From Apostichopus japonicus (taxonomy: Eukaryota; Echinodermata; Holothuroidea; Aspidochirotida; Stichopodidae), in assembly GCF_037975245.1 (NCBI RefSeq), contig NC_092569.1, positions 13,846,501-13,910,500 on the forward strand: a stretch of DNA of 64,000 nucleotides, read 5' to 3'. Of the stretch, positions 50,601 to 64,000 are shown piece after piece (within the stretch, counting starts at the first letter, position 1; every line of letters starts with the position of its first letter). The notes below the pieces were generated by a model. The model was given only the letters and a program-made list of their open reading frames with translations. It was not told the origin of the DNA and ran no database searches. A program made the translations under genes and the position numbers.

Positions 50601-53600
50601 ACATCTTATAAGAAATCCACTGAACTTATAGGAAAATACGGGTCCTCTCCTCTAACACTGTTGTTATTATAAGAAATTATCTTGATCTTGTGCACAACCA
50701 TCTCAACTTATCCTTCCTCTGTGTTCCTCTTACTATGCAAACTTGGCTTATAGTATCTTCCCTAAACTGTGTCCTCTACTCGCATACCCTATTCATTCCA
50801 TCCCATAATTCCTAAAATACATCCCATATTTAAAAGAATACATCCAATATTTGTATAAAAACATCCAATATTTTAGTGTATGGAAACTCACGCATGACCA
50901 CCTTAAACTAATCAAACACAAAAGTTGATCATTGAATATTCATAAATCGTTTTTAAAAGACACAAGCTGTTGCCCTGAAGCAGTTAGCAATGAAAGTGAA
51001 AATTTTGGGAAATCCTTAAACTACAAATGTAATTCTTAATCATTGTCAAATGAATAAAACAAAGGAAGAAATGAAAGGAAAAGATCAAATGAATAAAAAC
51101 AAAAATAGGAACAAATCATTAACTAGGCTTTGCTATGGTTATACAGGCAGTATCTTGCTTGTAACGTATTGTGACCTCAGTTATCAAAATTTATATGCAA
51201 CTGAATACTTAAATTTTACATTAAAAGCAGAAAAAATGCATATCAACAACCCTTCCCTACTGTTGACTGGTTTTCTTGAGCCTGGACTTCTGCCTCTCTA
51301 GAGCATCTTGCTTGGTTGATTTGCTGATACCGACTTGACTTGCTGTACAGATATGCCTAACGTCATGCTTAGGCCTAGTACTACTGCTAATAGGATTTTG
51401 GAGAGAAAATAACTGTAGCCTGTATTTTTTCGTGAAACTGGCTCTTGCCGTAGGTTGTCATAGTGAAATCGTGTATTTCTTAGGGGTGTCCGAACTTCTC
51501 AATACTGACTACAGTACTTGTACTTGTAGTGCTTACGGATGGCTCCCCGAGATCGGTCGTTTGTGGTCCGTTTGATTGTGGGGTACTTTCCGGGCAGGAG
51601 TACCCTTCCCCTACTACCGCGAAGTCCAAATCGTGACTTTAATTCATGCGTTGAATGGAAACAATCTTACTTCTAAGTGGTTCAAAACGGTCACTACATA
51701 TATAGCTATAGTCTGAACACGCAAAATCAGACCGAGTGTTGTGCACAAACTGAGTCCATATTCTACTGATTTTCGAATCTTTCGGATATCTATAAAGACT
51801 GATTCCTTCCCATTTGGTGTTGCTGCAACCACCAACGACACACCGAAGCGGCAGTTTTGCTCGAAAAATTCATTTACGTATTTACAATTCATAAGACTAG
51901 AACTTGTTTACCTCGGAACGTACAGGCTTATGTACCGCGTCCCGACGCCGTGTACAGACAGTGCATGTCATTCTAAACATCGTTCATGCAATGACGTCAT
52001 TGAGTCTGAAGGTTAAACTGCTTATTTTTCGAGCAACGGTGGGACGTTATTTTTTTTCATTTGATATTCTCTACACGAAAATAACGGTTTTTTAACAAAA
52101 AAGTTGTATATTTGTCTATCAAATTGTCCAAATATTTCATTTCAATGATCGACATATATGACCGTGTTATGACCTCTTTAAATATTAAAGCAGACAAAAC
52201 GTACAGAGAAAACGAAGCTACATGAAGCCATCACGTTACCTGTTGAGACCATATGTGTTGTTGAAAAGTCGTTTTTGTTGATGGTTGTTATTGTATCGGT
52301 TGACAGAAGCAATGTTGTTTCATCTGTGGAGTGCATGGTTGTCATTAGTAATTCACACGTTTTATTTTGCTAGTTTATTGATTGAATCTAATGACTGAAT
52401 GATAAAATATCATATTTGTTAATATTTCCAATGATAACACTAAGTTTTAAGTGGTCCGGTAGTATACGTTGGGTCCCGTACAAACTTAAGAATATACATA
52501 TGATTAAACGTTAGCATACGTTTGTAAAATAATTACCTACATATATTAACAAAATATGTTCTTCTCTTTTAAATAGTCCAGACAACGTTAAGCCGAATAC
52601 TTTTTGACCTTCACCTTGTCAAATGTTGAATATCAATCTGTTTTACGACTGAGTCAAATACTAAAAAAAATACATCATTTTTTATCACATTACCTGTTGT
52701 AGGCATCACTGTTGTTGACAACAAACGCTCGGATCGTGTTGTCATTTCATCAGTTGACGGTAATATTCTCATCCCATCTGTTGTTTGTACCGAGGTTGTT
52801 GATCGGTCACCCATTTCCGTTCCCAACGTACTTGTTGTTCTTATTGACGTTTCAAGGGTTGACGTAAATAATCGCATTACATCTGTAGAGGGCATCCGTG
52901 TTGATTTGATTCCACCCAGGGTTGTTTCCTTTTTAATTCTCTCATCTGTAAACGGAAATGATCAGTGCCAGTTGTCAATTTGTAGGCATTCAGTCAGAGA
53001 TACAATATGAAATATGCCTGCCGAGAAATATTCGAATGAAGGTTTCGAACGTAAATTGCATAGGCTTAATACTAACCAATTTATGAATTTGTTATATTAA
53101 GTCTACCACATATACAGCTACTGATATGAAACCTAACAACACTGACATTACATTAAGCTTTACGTTTGACTCATTACCATTTCGTTAACATAACGATATA
53201 CAAAAGCATATATTGTTTTCCATTATTATTCATTAACAAATTGCATGCATGACATAATGATGAACTAAATCTATGTCAGAGGTTGTGTTTTAAAGGAATG
53301 AGGTATACTTAATATATTACTTAATGTAAGTATTCGAATACAATATTCCTGATACACAACTTAACAACGAGAACTTATATGGGTTATATATACAACGCTA
53401 TACGGAAGTAAATAACAATTATTCTTCATATGTGTCTTTCAGGAATTCAAGGTCAATTAAGTTTTATATCAGGTCATCTGTTTAAAGAAACAGATCACAG
53501 AGCATCCGATGCCAAAGTAAAATATAAACTTAGTGTTGCGTTTGTAACGAAAATAAGCATACATATATATATATATACATTTCATTCTAAAACAGATTGA

Positions 53601-54214
53601 TATCGTGTTGTCTTTTTTTTCATTTCCCTTTGTGTCATGATCTCAAGAGTTGTATGTCAAATAGAGAGGTTGGGTAAACTGTACCATCACTCTAACTTTC
53701 AATGAATTAAGAATTGTTATTATGATGAATATGACATATACGTTTGAATATAATATGTAAATGAAGATGAAATCATTATTTCTTAGTAGTGAAAAAATGC
53801 ATTTGTTACTTCGATAGACTTATTAGTTCTTATATTACTTAAAATTACAACTTGTTGCTTACCGGTACTCGGTATTCGCTCCATTTGATCGATACAGTTA
53901 CCAACACATGGCATAACGGAATCTTTATATGACTGTGGTTTTGTACACTTGAAAAACGCTGAAACCATAAGAACCGTTAGTTAAAAGAGTAACATCAAAG
54001 CAGTGGCATAATGAATATTTGCTACTAGTATAATAACTGATCCATGTTTGTTAATTCATGTTTTGTCTTTAAATTCACAACGTCAAATTAATGAGATGAA
54101 TAGTTAGAACTAATTTCCGTTATTCTACTTACCAACGCTTTCCGCCATCGTAGAATGAATGCAAATACCAAGAAGGAAACAATGGATGATAGACGAAACC
54201 TGAATTTCATTCAT
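44611..54214 (-). CDS. Fibrinogen-related gene 3: signal peptide, Cys module, Thr-rich stalk, TIL, VWC/EGF, FBG (9 exons)
   Basis: Complete model, 1689 nt, 562 aa. Minus-strand exons: 54133-54214 (signal peptide, starts MNEIQVSSIIHCFLLGIC), 53863-53958 (FFKCTKPQSYKDSVMPCVGN with a third Cys), stalk exons 52694-52945, 52240-52323 and 48039-48197, TIL 47258-47463, VWC/EGF plus FBG start 46454-46744, FBG 45300-45567, FBG end 44611-44861. The first ATG (54214) was chosen over the one 4 bases on because it alone gives phase 1, which all stalk introns share. Stalk repeats read MPSTDxMRxFTSTVET and STTRMPTTG. EGF has NATCQNQGQ and CECKESYWGNGTTC; FBG has FWLGNE, DQEND (Glu at the second calcium position), NCA, GGWWFNSC and GICLFQRI...KNCSV. 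The 3.9-kb intron between 52240 and 48197 holds a TIR element. Probably a secreted, O-glycosylated recognition protein. Confidence 0.88.
45659..45750. repeat. 46-bp tandem duplication in a gene 3 intron
   Basis: GCGTCTGGAAGAGATCTTAC and the following bases to TTGT occur at 45659-45704 and again at 45705-45750. The equivalent intron of gene 4 (about 60894-60945) has a single copy, so the duplication postdates the gene 3/gene 4 split. Confidence 0.85.
48460..48585 (+). repeat. Left terminal inverted repeat
   Basis: Inverse of 52052-52177. Shared blocks include TATTTGGACAATTTGATAGA and ACTTTTTTGTTAAAAAAC. Confidence 0.88.
48760..50002 (+). pseudogene. Broken gene resembling the P2X7 C-terminal 'ballast' family
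   Basis: Two pieces are recognisable on +. The first (48760-48940) starts MSCSSSSLSD, shifts frame, then reads NDEEEAFGLQPYQFEPVAVA, meets an in-frame TAA at 48890, and continues APAVPDVDMLQIDVNEG. The second (about 49772-50002) follows a good acceptor (TTCTGACAG) and reads YRYVAYRQLVRWCWGILAKK, then after a one-base shift in an A run, RVTIPACAVTKIRECFPSAE. The YRQLVRW...IPACAVxxIRxxFP pattern is that of the cytosolic zinc-binding domain of P2X7 and its many invertebrate stand-alone relatives. The Cys cluster expected between the pieces is not found. At least one stop and two frameshifts mean it is dead. It sits wholly inside the TIR element. Confidence 0.65.
51644..51892 (-). other. Unrecognised 82-codon open frame inside the TIR element
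   Basis: Minus-strand open frame near the right end of the element, containing CRFGVSLVVAATPNGKESVF and IDIRKIRKS. The composition looks less random than neighbouring frames, but I do not recognise the family and cannot say whether it is expressed. Confidence 0.25.
52052..52177 (-). repeat. Right terminal inverted repeat
   Basis: Inverse of 48460-48585, adjoining TTAA at 52178. Confidence 0.88.
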
Positions 54215-54599
54215 CTTAACTCAATGTTTAGTACAACGCATTTATACAGTACTAAGATTTCTGGATAATTCCTTGTTAAGTTCATCAAAGTACTAAGTAA
54301 CTTTTAACATCTTCGTTTGGCTACACAAAAATATCGTGTGAAGGAACAACTCTTATGATTAACGTTCAGCGTTATTGTTAAGAGTCGATTCGCCAAAAAC
54401 GAAAAAGAAAAATGAAAAACGTTATTGATCGAAAAAAAATGATGTCGTTTTCGTATATAGAATGAAGTCTACTTCTATAGAATTATGCGCGCAGACACAA
54501 TGTTAGCAATCTTTATATAATATAAAATCAATAAATAGACCTATTTCTTTGCAATTGAAATAATTTGATATTTATAAAATTTTAAATTTGTGATTAGTG

Positions 54600-54965
54600 A
54601 AATTTTAGGTGCAAAAGTAAGTTGGCCTTCTTCCAAGGCTAAATGACAAGTAACAGTAACAGTAACAGTAACAGAAGGGACAAAAACACACACAGGATAC
54701 AGACAGGTTAATGAGCATGGTGAACACAAAGAGACAGATGTAAGGGGATTAGTAAATAAGGGATGGGTAGAAGAAAGAAAGAAACCAACAGGGGAGGTAG
54801 GAGATAAACAGTGGAGGAACAAAGAGAGGATTAAGGGAAGAGGGTAGGGAACAAACTGGCAAAAGGACAAAGACAGAAAGGTGTGGAGAAAAAAGGGTGG
54901 AAGAGAGCTATGAGAAGAAAGGTGATGGGGGGGCAAGGGGAGAAGGAGGAGGGGACAGAAGAAAT
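54600..54965. repeat. CAGTAA repeat followed by a long purine-rich tract
   Basis: AGTAAC is repeated about five times at 54643-54674, followed by about 280 bp strongly enriched for A and G on + (for example GGGGAGAAGGAGGAGGGGAC near 54940). No gene is supported; the open frame on the minus strand is the complementary pyrimidine run. Confidence 0.7.
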
Positions 54966-55280
54966 TTTAGTCTTGTCCTTCCTGAATGTTGAGCCCATAA
55001 GGTTGAATGGTGCGAAGGCGTTGCATTCACAGCCTCTCTCTGCTGATTCGTACTAGGTCAGGACGGCTACCTAACGATTCAATGCCCTGTAGGGACATTT
55101 CGTTAATGGTATGGGTGGGAAGGTTAAAGTTTTCTCCAACTGGGGTCTCAGTCTTTATGGTGTTGACTGTGGATCTGTGACCATAGTGAAATTTTAGCAT
55201 GAAATCAAGATCTATTACACTAGAGCATCAGGAGGTACCTGCCACTCAAACCATCTCCCCTTTTGGAAATTTTGCATCAG

Positions 55281-57404
55281 ACCGAAGAGCAGTGCAGTGT
55301 CGCGTGGTTCGTTCTCTTTGTTTTAGTGACTCTGTCCTTGCCTCATTCCTCCGGGCGTATGACAAGCCATTATACTTTTTTATTCGATATTTTATGATAT
55401 CAACAATTTTGTCATGCTATCAGCAATTATTTGGCAGTCGAGAAGCCGTTTGGCCAATGTTTGTTCAAATTAGATAAAGACTATACAAATAAGATTGTTT
55501 CCTCAGAGCCAATACGAATGGAAGACAATTGAAGCAATGTATCAATGTCCCAACTTTGCAAATACCTCAGAGCTTGTCGGGGACACAAGGACCCTTACCG
55601 GACAGTGGCCCAACGGATCACAAAAGGTCCTCTAGAATCTCTTACAGTGGGATTTTTCTTCCGTTCGTTCGCTCGCAGTCTATGGTTGTGCACTTATCAG
55701 CCAATATCATCTGGAACTATTGTTCTAAAAGTTTCTTTAAAGGCCCCGGACTCCCCCAATAAAAACAAAAACGCCAATAACCGCTGAGCCGTCGATTCGA
55801 TTTATTCGTTGTAACCGAATAATAGTGCAGTGTCACGAGGTTCGTTCTCTCTGTTTCAAGTGACCCTGTCCTGGCCTCATTATATCAACAATTATTTGAT
55901 TATGTTATCTGCTATTTGCAATTCGAGTAGCTAATAATTGTTCATATCGAAATTAATTTCCTTAAAACAAAAATTAGTTTGCTGATATCGAACAAATATC
56001 AAGTCCCTGATGAAGCCCCCGGGACACCCCTACCAAAAGCTCTGAGTGATATACGAAATTTGGTGCACCAGAATGAAACTGCTAGTTTGTCTCAAATGCG
56101 GCTCCGTCTAGTGACACCGAACTTGTTGGAAGACCACTTTGCCGAACACTTCCATCAACTCCGAGTTTGAATGCCGAAGCCCTACTTTTGCAGGAGTGCA
56201 GTTCTCAAATTAAACATAGTACCCTATAGATAAATGTCTGTCTTATGAAACATCATTACAAACTCTTGTGAGGGAATCAAGAAATCATTAAATAGTTAGT
56301 CAAATGATATTCAAAGGTCATGTTGTGGCGACTGATTATGTCCTTTAAAGCACATTGTAAGTACTGTCGTTCAGGAACGTCATGACTATGGTTTAATTTG
56401 CAGATCTTCTGTCGCATATAAATTATATGAATGTAAAATACTATTAGTGTAGTACAAATCTGAGTGAACATTGTGTGTGGTACAGACTATGAGAGATAAA
56501 GAATACTATAAACATGTGTCGGTATTCAACGAACATTTCAGTGCAATTAGACTAGTAGGATTCAACGCAAAACACGCGCCCGATGGCCGGAAAGCAAGAC
56601 AGACCCAGACCCGATAGTCCCCTAGTCTATGTGGACTAAACTCCCCCCCCCCCCCCACCACCACCCTCACTTCCACTCATCCGCACTCTCGATTTGGATC
56701 ATGAGATATCGTCGGTAATAATGCTCAGTGTCAGACGTCGAAGCCAAAGCACAAATTATACTTTAACTGGAAGTTCCAGGGCCATTTTAACTTACTATTA
56801 TCTGGCGGGGGCAAATGTCCCCCCAGCCCTACTAGTTGTCGCCAGTAATGACATTTCCCCCCAAAATATCTATGTTGTGAAGATCAATCACATTTTGTCT
56901 TCGAATCAGTACATGCCCCTAGGTTTGGAATCCCTGTTATTGCTCCATATATATTTGAAAATGCATTTTGGTTTTCAGGCTGACTGATATTACCACCCCG
57001 CGCTAAGAATTTAAGATCCGTGGACCTCATCCTCACCATTCATCCTCACCATTCAACAGTCTTCCCTCCCAAAATCCAGCAGCCGTTTGGCCAATGTTTT
57101 GCTCAAACTAGATAAAAGTCTATAGAAATAAGATTGTTTTATCGAACCCGATATCACTTTACATTGAATGTCCATTAATTTGCATGTCGGGGCCACATAG
57201 ACCCTTACCGGACCCAATGGATCACTGAAGGTCCCCTAGCATCTTGGTATTTTTTTTTTCTGTTCGCTTCGCTCACAGTTTATTGTTGTGCGCTTCTTAG
57301 CCAATATCATCTGGAATTATTGTTCTCAATTTTTTTTAAAAGCCCCGGACTACCCCAATAGAAAACACTACCCTTATCGCTTAGCTGTCGATACGATTTC
57401 TTTT
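55281..57404. repeat. Dispersed repeat family, several direct copies
   Basis: The segment 55442-55808 (starting GAAGCCGTTTGGCCAATGTT) recurs at 57079-57404 with moderate divergence, sharing TTAGCCAATATCATCTGGAA-like and GCCCCGGACT blocks. A second pair, 55281-55349 and 55813-55885, shares GCAGTGTCGCGTGGTTCGTT-like sequence. Together they look like broken copies of one interspersed element of several hundred bp. The small open frames here are within these repeats and are not supported as genes. Long C runs occur at about 56643 and 57665. Confidence 0.7.
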
Positions 57405-57739
57405 TTAAACCTAAGCGCACACCCAGTGCTATTTCGGACTGTTAAAAGCTCCATTGTAATGTCCAAAATGTTTCAGTTGCCACTATACTGCAGAGCTTCC
57501 GAGGCTTCGCCACCTGGACCCAGATCAGGTCGTGGCCCCTCCATGACCTTCTCCCAACTAAGGTGGTCTGTTGAACCTTCGCTTAGTGTAGGCCACTAAG
57601 TTCCACCTCCCACGTACAACCTGATAAAGGTTTCCCCCCACCATTCGATCGATCCTTTGTGAATCTCCCGCTCCCCCCCCCCCCTTAACAGCCACCCAGT
57701 GCATAATCATCTAACCAGCTGTATCATTGCCCGTAGCGG

Positions 57740-57938
57740 TAGATTGAGGTCGCTGACGCCACACACAAATAGACATCGTTCTTCGTTTATGGGCACTGCC
57801 ATTAGTGTTCACAGCAAGGACTTCACGAGGTAGGGGTGGCCGTTCCACTTAGTTGCGCTGTTGGAGCTAGTTAGTGCATATTTTGTATAGACTTCATATA
57901 ACTGTTGGCGCTATATAAATGTTTTCTGATTGATTGAA
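57740..57938 (+). mobile_element. 3' end of a LINE- or SINE-like retroelement
   Basis: Ends in GGCGCTATATAAATG followed by TTTTCTGATTGATTGA, the kind of 3' terminus with a short microsatellite tail typical of CR1/L2-like non-LTR elements and their SINE partners. No coding part is present. The 5' limit is a guess. Confidence 0.5.
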
Positions 57939-58004
57939 CTGTTGTACACTATCAATGTTCTTTGTATTTTGAATCATTCATTGTCTTGTTCACCGCAGAT
58001 ATGT

Positions 58005-58059
58005 AATTTCCTTCTGGGATTTAATAAAGTTGACTTACTAACTTACTTATTTACTTAAC
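58005..58059 (+). mobile_element. Second retroelement-like 3' tail
   Basis: TTCTGGGATTTAATAAAGTT followed by a CTTA-type repeat tail (ACTTACTAACTTACTTATTT) resembles a non-LTR 3' end. Short, and not accompanied by coding sequence. Confidence 0.4.
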
Positions 58060-58425
58060 ATTAAATAGTTCTTAACAAAGGTTATGCCCTTTGCGGGTAG
58101 CCAAGTCTATCTACTGTACCACGTCATTGCCAGCTTTGATTTAAAGAGGCTAACTCGTTCAATAATTTGTTTGGAACAAGCGCGCAAAAATGATCAAACC
58201 AAATATTTTAAGTGTTCAATACAAAACACGAAGTTATCTCACTAGCACTTTACAGAAGAAAAACAAAGAATTAGAAGTATACGAAAGCAGAACCCAGTAC
58301 TATGTCAGTAATGGGAAAAATCCCATCTTAATGCAGATATTTTGGCAAGAAGAAGTTATTTTGTATAAACATTTTTACATTGCTTTGAAAACTTGCTGTC
58401 TCATTGAAATTTTCAAGTATAAGCA

Positions 58426-58535
<110 letters not shown>

Positions 58536-58755
58536 ACGTATATATATCACCTACGCACAAGAGGTGACACAATCAATAGGAGATCCGAGCTTATCTCTTT
58601 GTGTCGCCATGGGAACCCCAAGCCATTGAACCGTAAACGGTTGAAAAAAAAGTAGTCTGTTTTGACCATCCACTGGCCTGAAGATCGTCGCTCTATGCGT
58701 GCGTGAAACCCAGGGTAGCAATATGGTGTAAATTGTATATCTTGTCTATATGTGA

Positions 58756-58813
58756 TATATATATATATATATATAAATATATATATATTTATTCATATAT
58801 CTATATCTATATA

Positions 58814-58893
<80 letters not shown>
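58756..58893. repeat. (TA)n microsatellite with a few interruptions
   Basis: AT dinucleotide repeat, imperfect at its left end (TTTATTC and CTATAT interruptions), pure from about 58820. Confidence 0.95.
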
Positions 58894-58896
<3 letters not shown>

Positions 58897-59673
58897 AACA
58901 AACATATATAATGAACCGGTTGATTTATATGCAAACATCTTACCGAAATAGTTTTATTGAACCTCTTCTTCGATAACAACAACAAAAGTTTTAATGCTAT
59001 AGTTAATTGTCATCCAAGGTTTGGTAAACGTCCTTTATACACACATGTATTATACACATTGTTTGACAAATTGTTAAAATAATGGTTAAACACTGTTAAA
59101 CAAACTGTACATATTGTATGGCTAATTAGCCGTAAGTTAATATTTCTGCATTCTAACATATCATAATTTGACATTATTTTAATTTCCTATAAATGTTTCC
59201 TTTTTCGTTCCAGCATATACCTTGTAAATATGTGTGTTGACCGAACTAGCAAATTCAACAAACATGTGACTTGCAAATTTAGCACAATCTAGCTTCGCAT
59301 TTCGGCACTTTATCTTCGTGCACATTATGGTGAATAATTATTAATTAATTATTGAATAATTATAATCTGCTGGTTTTGGGAAAATTGAAGATCCAACCTT
59401 CATTCCTCTGTCACGATGTGGTTTTATATAAACGAACCTTTAATATAAGACTGACACTTCAGTTCTTCATAATCTTAGCTTCTAGTGTTTCAATGATATA
59501 ACCTGATTATCAAGTTCATTGAATGTTCTTTTAACCAAATCGTCGCAATCCTGTCCCCTCCTCTTTCTCGCCCCAACCAATTAACATTAGACATCCAGCA
59601 AGCAATATTTTTTAAGGTCCATGGGTTCATGACTTCACAGAATAAGTGGTCGTGAACCTCTGTACGTACAGTC
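58894..59673. other. 3' flank of gene 4, no further gene seen
   Basis: AT-rich. From about 59500 to 59645 it is clearly similar to 44440-44590 below gene 3 (shared TGATTATCAAGTTCATTGAA and GACATCCAGCAAGCA), so it is probably the 3' UTR and flank inherited by duplication. No clear AATAAA was found on the minus strand; ATTAAA at 59439-59444 is a weak candidate. Confidence 0.5.
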
Positions 59674-63016
<3,343 letters not shown>

Positions 63017-63117
63017 CTGTAAAAGGAAATGATGGGTGTCAGCTGTAGTTCAATAAACTGTCTTTTGACTCTCTGAAGCATTTATATTGAAAACACACTA
63101 CTTGATTTACCTCAATA

Positions 63118-64000
63118 AACAGTAATAATTATTTATTTTGTAAAGCGTAAAATCCACAAAAGTGCTCTCAAACGCTATGTAACAGCAAATGAAAAAAATA
63201 AATGACACAAATATGTAGTCAAAATGCAGAATAAAGTACCATATAAATGAGTATGAAAAATAAAAAGCATGCACGTTTGAGTTTGTTGGAGTATTGCACA
63301 TGAAAAGAATTTAATACACAGTTTAAATATTGCAGTAATGCTGTCTAAAAAGGAAGGTTTTCAGCTTTGACTTGAATGTCGTAAGACTAGAAACAGTTCT
63401 GAGTTCAGCTGGCAGCTCATTCCAGAGGCGTGGCCCAGCCACGCAAAACGCTTTGTTCCCATAGCTGTTTGTCTTGGTGATCTGCACCTCCAGACGACTA
63501 TGACCAGCAGAACGTAGGGCTCTTGTTGGCTGATAAGGACGGATGAGATCTTGCAGGTATGGAGGTGCCATGTTGTTCTGGCACTTGAACACAAGAAGAA
63601 GGACTTTGAACCTAATCCGCTGAGACACTGGCAGCCAATGAAGATCATGCAATACTGGGGTAATATGACTAGATGTTCTCGTTAGTGTAACAATCCTTGC
63701 TGCTATGTTTTGGAGCCTTTGCAGTCGTTTTATTTGTTTAACTGGCAGTCCACAGAAAAGTGCATTGCAGTAATCCAGTTTACATGTTATGAAAGCATGG
63801 ATTAACTGCTCTGTGGCTTCTCTGGTGAGGTATTTTCGTATTCTTCCGATGTTGTAGAGATAATACTGAGCAGACCGACACACATATGGTCTTCCATAGA
63901 GGCATGTTTGTCCATTATGACACCGATGCTCTTTGCCACATCACTAGGCTCCACCTGATGGTCACCAATCATGATGCTTGGACACTATCTTTCTGGCCAG
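63118..64000 (-). mobile_element. Truncated non-LTR retrotransposon (CR1/L2-like), 3' part
   Basis: Minus-strand element running off the right edge. Its 3' end, after the reverse transcriptase frame, includes ACGCTTTACAAAATAAATAA and an ATTATT tail, resembling CR1/L2-type termini. The coding part is described separately. It lies in what should be a 5' intron of gene 4, or just upstream of it. Confidence 0.75.
63323..64000 (-). pseudogene. Reverse transcriptase C-terminal fragment, frameshifted
   Basis: The main frame, 63323-63883 (186 codons), has the conserved RT tail of LINE pol proteins: CKLDYCNALFCGLP, LQRLQNIAARIVT, HITPVLHDLHWLPV, RIRFKVLLLVFK and GPRLWNELPAELR. Upstream, to the window edge, another frame gives IGDHQVEPSDVAKSIGVIMD followed by DH; the link to CRSAQYYL needs a frameshift near 63885 where several codons seem deleted. 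The catalytic part of the polymerase and any endonuclease are outside the window. It is a dead fragment. Confidence 0.85.

Larger units (their letters stand above)
48460..52177. mobile_element. DNA-transposon-like element with long TIRs and TTAA flanks
   Basis: The left end AGAGGTCATGACACGGTCAT (48460) and the right end, read in reverse from 52177 as AGAGGTCATAACACGGTCAT, start an inverted repeat that matches for about 125 bp with few differences; a second matching block with GACGTCATTG lies further in. Both outer ends abut TTAA (48456-48459 and 52178-52181), as expected of a TTAA target-site duplication. Superfamilies using TTAA include piggyBac and Kolobok; no transposase is recognised, so the element may be non-autonomous or decayed. 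It lies inside a gene 3 intron and contains a broken P2X7-ballast-like gene on +. Confidence 0.82.

Noticed and set aside
54208-54210. Alternative start codon for gene 3 (four bases after the chosen one)
   Set aside because: It also gives a hydrophobic N-terminus but ends the exon in phase 0, while the next exon needs phase 1.
54541-54936. 131-codon minus-strand open frame rich in Pro, Leu and Ser
   Set aside because: It is the pyrimidine complement of the purine-rich tract; low complexity.

Overview
The window looks like AT-rich genomic DNA of an invertebrate animal. Coding sequence is split into short exons with GT-AG introns. The mosaic proteins combine TIL, EGF and fibrinogen modules, and there are non-LTR retrotransposon remains and long satellite arrays. 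An echinoderm-like marine invertebrate would fit, but no marker here fixes the phylum; that part is inference.

Layout. 1-2325 is an AT-rich satellite with a 43-bp monomer. 2326-16870 is a very long, strand-asymmetric (T/G-rich on +) minisatellite built on an 8-bp unit, CTGNNTGT, with an inserted G-rich block at 15926-16640. It produces many long open frames that are repeat by-products, not genes. 16871-21795 holds small tandem repeats, a 477-bp tandem duplication and one decayed TIL-domain exon, but no intact gene I can support.

21796-63016 is a cluster of four paralogous secreted fibrinogen-related genes. Gene 1 is on + (21796-30725). Genes 2, 3 and 4 are on - (33337-38178 plus a doubtful first exon; 44611-54214; 59674 to beyond 63016). 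Each has a TIL exon, an exon with a VWC/TIL-E-like half plus an EGF-like module and the start of a fibrinogen C-terminal (FBG) domain, and two further FBG exons. These are preceded, where seen, by Thr/Ser-rich mucin-like stalk exons, a short Cys-containing exon and a signal peptide. I could assemble full reading frames for gene 1 (14 exons, 549 aa) and gene 3 (9 exons, 562 aa) with consistent splice phases. Gene 2 assembles from its second exon (622 codons plus stop), and gene 4 lacks its 5' end because the window stops. Exon lengths are nearly invariant (291 and 268 nt in all four genes), which points to tandem duplication.

Around and inside the cluster there are many dead pieces: decayed stalk exons, decayed final FBG exons below genes 2 and 3, and a TIL remnant at 19.6 kb. 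The large intron of gene 3 carries a 3.7-kb element with about 125-bp terminal inverted repeats flanked by TTAA, enclosing a broken gene that resembles the P2X7 C-terminal 'ballast' family. The right end has a broken LINE reverse transcriptase (63118-64000), and the intergenic DNA before gene 4 has (TA)n arrays and dispersed repeat copies.

Working together: the four proteins are probably secreted, glycosylated, lectin-like recognition or matrix proteins (FBG head, Cys-rich neck, mucin-like stalk). The rapidly changing part is the stalk, while the head and neck exons are held constant.
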